This document shows, in pieces, positions 18,771 through 24,749 of a DNA stretch of 29,480 nucleotides; the stretch's first letter is position 1, and every line of letters starts with the position of its first letter. Below the pieces are notes generated by a model. The model saw only the letters and a list, made by a program, of their open reading frames with translations. It was not told the DNA's origin and did no database searches. This DNA comes from an uncultured Hyphomicrobiales bacterium (GTDB lineage: Bacteria; Pseudomonadota; Alphaproteobacteria; Rhizobiales; Rhizobiaceae), in assembly GCA_943914405.1 (NCBI GenBank), contig CALUBX010000015.1:1-29480 (forward strand), written 5' to 3'. The translations under genes and the position numbers were made by a program.

Positions 18771-19137
18771 GCCACTGCAACCCTGGTCGTTGGTCGCCTT
18801 GCTTCTGGCGCCAGCACCGCCGTCGTCGTGGCCATGATTGCGGCCAGCGCCGGAATTCTCTCCCCGGTCGTCACCCACTGGATCTCGTTGAGCGCCGGCG
18901 AACGACAGGGCGCCGACCTCGGCTGGCAGTCTCGGCCAGGCCGCCGGGTCGGCGGCCGGAGGACTTCTCTTCGGCGTCGTTTTCATGCCGAACGCATCGT
19001 TCACGCTCACCGCGGTGGTCGTTCTCGCCGGGCTCGCCGCCAGCATCGGCGTCCCTCGCCTTTTGAAGCGACCCGAGCGAGGAGGGCCGGCCGCTCCTGC
19101 ATCCGCCGGAGAGGCCGAAGAGGGACGCCACTCGTGA
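18771..19137 (+). pseudogene. MFS transporter remnant, C-terminal part, frameshifted
   Basis: One frame gives TLVVGRLASGASTAVVVAMI and then AASAGILSPVVTHWISLSAGERQGADLG up to about 18929. The next frame continues LGQAAGSAAGGLLFGVVFMP and a further hydrophobic helix, ending at TGA 19135. Joined, these look like the last helices of a major-facilitator drug or metal efflux protein. The frame break near 18930 and the lack of any N-terminal half show that it is a remnant. Family membership is from pattern memory only. Confidence 0.55.
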
Positions 19138-19170
19138 GAGGCGTCCCTCTCAGAAGGTTTCCCTTTTTTC
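19119..19170 (+). terminator. Rho-independent terminator at the end of the MFS remnant
   Basis: AGAGGGACGCC (19119-19129) pairs perfectly with GGCGTCCCTCT (19140-19150) over a 10-base loop that contains the stop codon. TTTTTT follows at 19164-19169, slightly far from the stem. Confidence 0.6.
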
Positions 19171-19222
19171 TCGCCTGCCAGGCATCGATGCCAGCATTTC
19201 CCGGATCCTAAATCGAGGCGCC

Positions 19223-20977
19223 ATGTCACAGGACCAATCCTTATTCCCTTCGGCTGTGAACACAGCCGGAACCGCTCGACAGCTCCGCACCTATGGCGAT
19301 GCCGTCCGTGGCTCGGCCGGCCGCCACAAGCTTCTCGTCCTTGTTGTCGGCCTTGCCGTCGTCATCGGCGTGACGACGATCGGCCAGCTCCGGCTGAATG
19401 CCTGGTACGAACCGTTCTTCGACGCCGTCAAGAACAAGGACCTACCTTCGTTCCTCCGGCAGCTCGTTGTATTCGCCGTCGTCGCCAGCGTCCTCATCTT
19501 CCTGAACATCGCACAGACATGGCTCGACCAATGGACGAAAATCGCCCTGCGCGACTGCGTCACGCGCGATCTCCTGATCCAGTGGTTCGCACCTCGCAGA
19601 GCCTTTCTTCTTGCCGGCGCAGGACCGGTCGGCAGCAATCCCGACCAGCGTGTCCAGGAGGACACGCGACGGCTGACCGAGCTTACCGTGTCACTGGCGA
19701 TCGGATTTTTCCAGTCGACGCTGCTGCTCTTCAGCTTTGTCGGCGTGCTGTGGCTGCTCTCCCGCGGCTTCGTATTCGAATTCGACGGTCGCAGCTTCCA
19801 GATCCCGGGATTCATGGTCTGGGCCGCGTTGATCTACGCGGCATCCGGCTCGTGGCTGAGCTGGCGTCTGGGCCGTCCTCTCATCGAGTTCAATGCCGCG
19901 CGCTATGCCCGAGAGGCCGAATTCCGCTTCGGACTCATGCAGGCGAACGAAGCGAGCGACGGCATCGCACTCTCCGGAGGCGAGGAGGGCGAGCGGGTCA
20001 GGCTCGAACGCGAATTCGACGGTGTGATCGCTATCGCGCGGAAGATCGCCAACGTCGCCACGAGGCTGACGGGCGTCACGGCGGGATACGGATGGTTCGC
20101 GACCGTGGCTCCGATCGTTGCCGCGGCTCCGGGATATTTCGGCGGGCAGCTCACCTTCGGGGAGCTGATGGTGGTCGTCGGCGCCTTCAATCAGGTCCAG
20201 CAGGCCCTGCGCTGGTATGTCGACAACGCCGGGAACATCGCCGATTGGCAGGCCACGCTGGAGCGCGTGATGGACCTGCGCCAGGCGCTTCTGGCCCTCG
20301 ACCTGGCATCGCCGTCGGAAAGCCGTATCACTGTCACAAAGGGCGATCCGGCGCTGGCTCTCGACGACATGACCGTGCATGTGGCGGACCGGGTTGTTTC
20401 CGTCGACGAGCCGAACATCTCCATCCTGCCGGGCGAGCGTGTCCTCGTCATCGGCAAGCCCGGTACGGGCAAGAGCATGCTGTTCCGCGCTCTGGCAGGA
20501 CTTTGGCCATGGGGAAGCGGACGGCTGCGCCTGCCGCCGAAGGCGGACACCATCTTCCTTCCGCAACGGCTGTATGTCCCGAATGGTTCGCTGCGCGAGG
20601 TGCTGTCCTATCCGTGCGAACCTTCCACCTTCGAAGAGACGACCTTCTCCCGTGCGCTGGAACGCACCGACCTCCGCCACCTGATCTCGTCGCTCGACCG
20701 CGTGGCCCGCTGGGACAAGGAACTGACGGTGGACGAGCAGCAGCATCTGGCCTTCGCCCGGCTCCTGCTCCACAGGCCCGCATGGGTCGTCAGCGACGAG
20801 GCCCTCTGCCATCTGAACGACGACGATCGCAAGATGCTGTTTTCGATCTTCGGCAGCGAATTGTCGAAGACCGCCGTCGTCAGCATATCGAGCAACGATG
20901 CGCAGTACGGATTCTATTCGAGGATTCTTCACCTGACCACGCGCCCTCGCACGCTGGCGATCCCGGCGTCGGGATGA
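19223..20977 (+). CDS. SbmA/BacA-type ABC transporter with fused, partly degenerate ATPase domain
   Basis: The protein has 584 residues. The membrane domain (about 35-340) follows the SbmA/BacA pattern, with WYEPFFDAVKNKDLPSFLRQ near 61-80 and EAEFRFGLMQANEASDGIAL near 231-250. The ATPase domain has Walker A GKPGTGKS (411-418) and a Q-loop Gln448. The signature is LTVDEQQ rather than LSxGEQQ, Walker B is WVVSDEAL, and the switch His is absent (VVSISSNDAQ). Relatives such as YddA and Rv1819c import peptides or vitamins. GAGG four bases before the ATG supports the start. It begins just after the MFS terminator and appears to be a single-gene unit. Transport by a weakened ATPase is possible but unproven. 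Confidence 0.82.
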   Translation: MSQDQSLFPSAVNTAGTARQLRTYGDAVRGSAGRHKLLVLVVGLAVVIGVTTIGQLRLNAWYEPFFDAVKNKDLPSFLRQLVVFAVVASVLIFLNIAQTWLDQWTKIALRDCVTRDLLIQWFAPRRAFLLAGAGPVGSNPDQRVQEDTRRLTELTVSLAIGFFQSTLLLFSFVGVLWLLSRGFVFEFDGRSFQIPGFMVWAALIYAASGSWLSWRLGRPLIEFNAARYAREAEFRFGLMQANEASDGIALSGGEEGERVRLEREFDGVIAIARKIANVATRLTGVTAGYGWFATVAPIVAAAPGYFGGQLTFGELMVVVGAFNQVQQALRWYVDNAGNIADWQATLERVMDLRQALLALDLASPSESRITVTKGDPALALDDMTVHVADRVVSVDEPNISILPGERVLVIGKPGTGKSMLFRALAGLWPWGSGRLRLPPKADTIFLPQRLYVPNGSLREVLSYPCEPSTFEETTFSRALERTDLRHLISSLDRVARWDKELTVDEQQHLAFARLLLHRPAWVVSDEALCHLNDDDRKMLFSIFGSELSKTAVVSISSNDAQYGFYSRILHLTTRPRTLAIPASG

Positions 20978-21036
20978 TCGCGGTGCGCGCAGGGATGTGC
21001 TAGGATCATTCCGTTGCATTGATCGTGGAAGGCGGA

Positions 21037-21264
21037 ATGCGCCGAATTTTTTCGTCCCTGCTCCTGTGTGCATTGTCAGCGTCGATATCCTTCGCCTCCG
21101 GCCATGCCATCTTTTACACGGCCTCGTTCGGCGACAGCGGGTCCGTCAGCCTCAGCCTGGCGGAAGGAAGACCTTCCCGCGATCCAACCTTCGATTTAGA
21201 CGCGGTCATCACGCTCTCCGAATTCGACCACAGTGGAGCCACTCGCTACCGCGACGAGAGACGG
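21037..21264 (+). pseudogene. 5' fragment of an unknown secreted protein
   Basis: An ATG at 21037 with GGAAGG upstream starts a signal peptide (MRRIFSSLLLCALSAS, then SFASG) and about 40 mature residues (IFYTASFGDSGSVSLSLAEG and on). The frame then runs on into the antisense of a CopA fragment, so the original protein is cut near 21230-21265. I do not recognise the family. Confidence 0.45.
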
Positions 21265-21485
21265 CACGGCGACGGTGTTGACCAACGCGAAGCTCAGCGC
21301 CGGGGAGGGGCGGAGAATCATCCAGGCACCGAATGTCAGACGCGCGGCGAGGATGGCGGCGGGGACGAACCAGCCTGTCACCCTGTCCACCAGAGCCTGG
21401 ATAGGCAGCTTGGACCCTTGCGCGGCCTCGACCACCCGGATGATCTGGCGGGCACGGTGTCGGCGCCGACCCTTAGAGTGACCGA
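21265..21485 (-). pseudogene. CopA-type ATPase remnant, internal part
   Basis: On the minus strand the sequence reads VTLRVGADTV, then in another frame RQIIRVVEAAQGSKLPIQAL and on to FALVNTVAV. This matches residues about 387-461 of the intact CopA (QIIRMVEEAQGSKLPIQAL, then VVNAVAV). It breaks off just before the CPC site. A frame change near 21455 confirms decay. Confidence 0.75.
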
Positions 21486-21495
21486 GCCAGGGAAG

Positions 21496-21560
21496 TATGT
21501 TGCATGGCGTTGGCCACTAGGTTTGCCAACATCTGCCGGACTAGGTCCGCATCGCCATCG
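21496..21560 (-). pseudogene. Sensor histidine kinase remnant (N-box)
   Basis: The minus strand encodes DGDADLVRQMLANLVANAMQ followed by HT. This is the N-box of the ATPase domain of two-component sensor kinases (D-LL-Q-L-NLL-NA-HT). Nothing else of the kinase is present. A CopS/CusS-like origin is plausible beside copper gene pieces. Confidence 0.55.
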
Positions 21561-21665
21561 ATGCAGCAGCACCCGGTCCCTCCCTGAAATCCGAAAGCGT
21601 CCATTGTCGAGGACGTAACAGCCGTGCCGCAGAATGCTCCCAAAACGCGAGTTTTCCGGAGCGCT

Positions 21666-21812
21666 CGCGACACGGTTCTCGTGCTGCCAGTCAACACCGT
21701 GACAATCGTTTTCGATCCCAACAACCTAGGCAAATGGCCGTTGCGCTGCCATCACCTCTATCACACGGCGATAGGCATGATGTCTTACCTTGCGTACGAC
21801 AATCTCAGCTAG
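21666..21812 (+). pseudogene. Multicopper oxidase remnant, C-terminal end
   Basis: The frame encodes RDTVLVLPVNTVTIVFDPNN, then WPLRCHHLYHTAIGMMSYLAYDNLS and TAG at 21810. It aligns with the last 48 residues of the intact oxidase. The first His of HCH is now Arg, which removes a type 3 copper ligand. Only this tail remains. Confidence 0.8.
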
Positions 21813-22214
21813 ACATGAACTGGCATTGCCTGGGTTCCGGCTCTAGGCTAGGTGTGTTTTGCGAACCGCTTCACGTTGTTTGGTCGCAATACCGATGCCA
21901 CAGTGGCCGCCGGGCAAGGTGCAAGCTTACGCCAAACCGTAGACTGGCGATGGCTTGCTGTACGGCATAGGAGCCGGGCCTCATCAGGAAAATCTGCGGC
22001 TATCCGCCTCCCATCAAGAGTCGGTCTTTTGGCCCGACGCTCCAGCAATGGCACTTCGCGTTGGTTGCTGGCACATATGCGCTCTGCGATGCGAACCCAA
22101 GGCAACAATCTTTAATCTAGGTTAAGGATAGCGGGGTTAAGCTTGAGGAAAATGGCTAGAAAATGGGCGGCAAGCCGTAAACAAACTTCGACTATATATA
22201 TAGGAATACGAACC
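21813..22214. other. Region without a supported gene
   Basis: Open frames on both strands here (about 86 codons each) have no recognisable motif and no ribosome binding site. The sequence is more AT-rich than its neighbours, especially near 22090-22210, where TATATATA precedes the lipoprotein gene. Confidence 0.5.
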
Positions 22215-22421
22215 ATGAAAGCGCAGAAGGCATCGACCGTCTTTGCAGATAGTAACGCGGAGCCTTGGCGTAAGGTGTCTGTGCTAGCCCTGTTCGTTGC
22301 GGCGGTAGCTCTTTCCGGCTGCCAGCAACTACCTTCTGACCATTGGTCCAGACCGTGCGGTCAGAGAACGGGGAGTGACTGTTACGGGGTAGCGGCTGCG
22401 CCACCCCTACCTGGTAGTTGA
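22215..22421 (+). CDS. Small putative lipoprotein, function unknown
   Basis: The protein would have 68 residues. A hydrophobic segment VSVLALFVAAVALSGC (21-36) ends in a lipobox-like LSGC with Cys36 as lipid site. The mature part has two more Cys and a proline-rich end. The N-region is long for a signal peptide. AGGAA eight bases upstream supports the ATG at 22215, and a TATATATA stretch lies before it. No family is recognised. Confidence 0.45.
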   Translation: MKAQKASTVFADSNAEPWRKVSVLALFVAAVALSGCQQLPSDHWSRPCGQRTGSDCYGVAAAPPLPGS

Positions 22422-22498
22422 TCCGTCTGAAGAGACGTGGCTTGTCGAGATTCCACAAGAACGGGTGCGTTGTCTTGTGTGCAGGCCCGTCTTTATCG

Positions 22499-22524
22499 GC
22501 GATCAGTCATCCATGATCGCTTTT
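22499..22524 (+). terminator. Probable terminator after the small lipoprotein gene
   Basis: GCGATCA (22499-22505) pairs with TGATCGC (22514-22520), followed by TTTTC. It is 78 bases after the lipoprotein stop. I see no gene between it and the IS element at 22685. Confidence 0.5.
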
Positions 22525-22684
22525 CATCAGCACTTTTCTCGCATCATGCCGGTGGTTTGCTAGCGAACTGACGGAGTGCGACGGATGCAGTGCGAGTTAT
22601 TCGGTACTACCAGCGACAACGCGAGCTTTTGCGGACAGGTCGACAGTTCCAAAGAGTGCGGTTTCGGCTTTGAAGCTGGGTGAG

Positions 22685-22703
22685 GGTGGCGTCGCCTTAA
22701 CCG
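22685..22703 (+). repeat. Left terminal inverted repeat of the IS6-family element
   Basis: GGTGGCGTCGCCTTAACCG, an exact reverse complement of the right end. Confidence 0.85.
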
Positions 22704-22737
22704 AGTTTGGGATGCGGTAGTCTCTTCGACCTGAACT

Positions 22738-23451
22738 TCACGCATCAATCGACAAAGCGATTTCCCGCCAGGTCGAGATGGCGTGAGTGCGAAGCTGGCG
22801 ATGGTCTGCGGCGGTCAAGTCTTTGCGGTGAAGAAGGAAGAGATTGGCGATCTGGCCGTGAGTGGAGACGAAACGCTGACATTGCCGCGCGGACTTGAAG
22901 CGCATCATGCGCCGCTCTCGTCGTCGCACAGCAAGATGGGAATTTTCAGCCTGGTTGTTCAATCCCTTGTGCGAGCGATGTTCGACCTTCGGCATCAAAT
23001 CCGCCTTCGCAGCCGAATAGGAACGCAGCTTGTCGGTCAGCATCACGCGCGGGGCGATACCTTGACCCTTGAGCAGTTTGCGCATCAGACGCAAGGCTGC
23101 TGCCTTGTTCCTTCGGCTTTGCAAGAGGGCGTCGAGAACGTAGCCGTTGGCATCGACGGCGCGCCACAGCCAGTATTTCTTTCCCTTGATCGTCACCACC
23201 ATCTCATCGAGCTGCCACTTGTCGGCAAACTGGCCTCGTGAGCGGCGTCGGAGCTGATTGGCGAACTTCAAGCCAAATTTCGCCGCCCATTCCGAGACGG
23301 TCTGGAATGAGACGTTGATGCCGCGCTCGGCCAACAGATCTTCGACGTCGCGTAAACTGAGCGGAAATCGGAAATACAGCCAGACCGCATGGGTGATGAT
23401 CTCGGCAGGAAAGCGGTGGCGTCTGAAGTGGGCGGCAGGGAATTCGGTCAT
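22738..23451 (-). CDS. IS6-family DDE transposase
   Basis: The protein has 237 residues. The N-terminus (HRFPAEIITHAVWLYFRFPL, then SLRDVEDLLAERGI) is the typical IS6 DNA-binding region. The catalytic triad appears as Asp82 (WQLDEMVV), Asp140 (MLTDKLRSY) and Glu169 (NNQAENSH), followed by RRRERRM. The length is normal for the family and no frame break is seen, so it is probably active. The ATG at 23451 lies 51 bases inside the right end. Confidence 0.9.
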   Translation of the reverse strand: MTEFPAAHFRRHRFPAEIITHAVWLYFRFPLSLRDVEDLLAERGINVSFQTVSEWAAKFGLKFANQLRRRSRGQFADKWQLDEMVVTIKGKKYWLWRAVDANGYVLDALLQSRRNKAAALRLMRKLLKGQGIAPRVMLTDKLRSYSAAKADLMPKVEHRSHKGLNNQAENSHLAVRRRERRMMRFKSARQCQRFVSTHGQIANLFLLHRKDLTAADHRQLRTHAISTWREIALSIDA

Positions 23452-23483
23452 GACAATCCGAATATCAAGTCGGCTAAAACAGG

Positions 23484-23502
23484 CGGTTAAGGCGACGCCA
23501 CC
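23484..23502 (-). repeat. Right terminal inverted repeat of the IS6-family element
   Basis: CGGTTAAGGCGACGCCACC on the + strand, matching the left end over 19 bases. Confidence 0.85.
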
Positions 23503-23670
23503 ATCTGGGCGACTGCCTACAATACCGTGGCGATCCCCATGGCCGCCGGCATCACCTTCGGGACCGGCTTCCTGATGACGCCGGCCGTAGCTGCGGTCTT
23601 CATGTCGGCCAGCACCATCATCGTCGCCATCAACGCGCAGTTCCTGCGCCGCTACCGCAGGAACGGATGA
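23503..23670 (+). pseudogene. P1B-type ATPase remnant, C-terminal 55 residues, cut by the IS
   Basis: Starting at the first base outside the IS, the frame reads IWATAYNTVAIPMAAGITFG, then MTPAVAAVFMSASTIIVAINAQ and on to TGA at 23668. This is the last membrane part of a heavy-metal P-type ATPase (AYN...P and M-SAST), of a different subtype from the CopA at 12860. The stop overlaps the next ATG (ATGA), showing that the ATPase and PRPP synthetase genes once formed one operon. The rest of the ATPase was lost at the IS edge. Confidence 0.8.
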
Positions 23671-24698
23671 CCCACATGGATACGACGAACCACGCTTCGA
23701 GCCATGTGATCCTTCCCCTTCCGGGAAACGACGCCTTTGCCCAGCGCCTCGCCAGCGAGGGCGGTTGGCCGCTCGGCAACCTCGAAACCCGGAATTTCCC
23801 CGACGGCGAAAGCTATCTCCGCATCCTGTGCGACGTGACCGACAAAGCGGTCATTTTGGTCAGCACCCTGTCTCACCCCGATGAAGGCTTTCTGCGGCTG
23901 GTCTTCGCCGCCGACGCCGTACGATCACTGGGCGCCAGAGAGGTAACGCTGATCGCCCCGTACCTCGCCTATATGCGGCAAGATCGGCGCTTTCGACCGG
24001 GCGAGGCGGTCACGTCCCGCACATTCGCAAGACTCGTATCGGCAACCTTCGATCGCCTGATTACCGTCGACCCGCACTTGCATCGCCATCCAACACTTTC
24101 GGCGATCTATTCCATTCCGACAGCGACGCTTCATGCGGCCCCGCTCCTTGCCGACTGGATAGGGTCGGAGGTCAAGGCCTCACTGCTTATCGGCCCTGAT
24201 GAGGAAAGCGAGCAGTGGGTCTCGGCCATCGCGAAGCGCATCGATGCGCCACATGCGGTCCTGAGGAAAGTCCGACACGGCGATCGCGACGTCGAAATCG
24301 AACTTCCCGATCTCTCCGCCTGGCACGATCGTCAGCCTGTACTCGTGGATGACATCGCCTCATCAGGCCATACTCTTATCGAAGCGGCGAGGAAGTTGCG
24401 ACTGCAAGGTCTGGCTCCGCCTGACGTCGCTGTCGTGCATGGCATCTTCGCGGGCGATTCGTATCAACAGCTTGCCCCGCTCTGCGGTCGCATCGTTTCG
24501 ACCGACTCCGTTGTCCACGCCAGCAACCGTATTGAGCTTGCGCCGCTTATTGCCGCGCATCTCCGGACGGACACGGCGGCAGGGTCGGATCAGATCCGCC
24601 ACCGCCGTCCTCCGGAGCCGCTCGATGCAGTGGAGCGCGCGGGCATCGACTCATTCCCCGCCAGCGATCCACCGCCATGGTTGGGGGGACATCGGTAG
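23667..24698 (+). CDS. prs: Ribose-phosphate diphosphokinase (PRPP synthetase)-like protein
   Basis: The protein has 343 residues. It has RNFPDGESYLRI (42-53), YMRQDRRF-PGEAVTSRTF (102-120), TVDPHLHRH (133-141) and the PRPP-binding loop VLVDDIASSGHT (225-236). The enzyme makes PRPP from ribose-5-phosphate and ATP. After the catalytic part, at about 300, it carries a tail ending DAVERAGIDSFPASDPPPW that ordinary Prs proteins lack. The ATG at 23667 overlaps the ATPase stop; a second ATG at 23676 is also possible. It lies 51 bases before the phosphoketolase-like gene. As a second, divergent Prs in a catabolic cluster it may serve salvage rather than biosynthesis; that is inference. Confidence 0.85.
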   Translation: MTHMDTTNHASSHVILPLPGNDAFAQRLASEGGWPLGNLETRNFPDGESYLRILCDVTDKAVILVSTLSHPDEGFLRLVFAADAVRSLGAREVTLIAPYLAYMRQDRRFRPGEAVTSRTFARLVSATFDRLITVDPHLHRHPTLSAIYSIPTATLHAAPLLADWIGSEVKASLLIGPDEESEQWVSAIAKRIDAPHAVLRKVRHGDRDVEIELPDLSAWHDRQPVLVDDIASSGHTLIEAARKLRLQGLAPPDVAVVHGIFAGDSYQQLAPLCGRIVSTDSVVHASNRIELAPLIAAHLRTDTAAGSDQIRHRRPPEPLDAVERAGIDSFPASDPPPWLGGHR

Positions 24699-24749
24699 CG
24701 CTGTCGATAGATCGCACTCAACAAGCAGTCAAAAAAGGATCCCGAAAGC

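Larger units (their letters stand above)
22685..23502 (-). mobile_element. IS6-family insertion sequence, 818 bp
   Basis: The element is bounded by 19-bp perfect terminal inverted repeats GGTGGCGTCGCCTTAACCG and contains one transposase gene on the minus strand. Size and transposase type fit IS6/IS26-like elements, which move by replicative transposition and cointegrates. The 8 bases outside each end differ (TGGGTGAG and ATCTGGGC), so no target duplication is visible. That is usual when such elements have caused an adjacent deletion. The right end abuts a decapitated P-type ATPase gene. Confidence 0.88.

Noticed and set aside
19519..21073. Two long frames overlapping the ABC transporter (494 and 460 codons)
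   Set aside because: Both are Arg/His-rich shadows without recognisable domains; the transporter frame has Walker A and the membrane domain.
21852..22115. Opposing ~86-codon frames
   Set aside because: No motif, no ribosome binding site, and neither frame has signs of codon selection.
22677..23510. Target-site duplication around the IS6 element
   Set aside because: The 8-base flanks TGGGTGAG and ATCTGGGC do not match.
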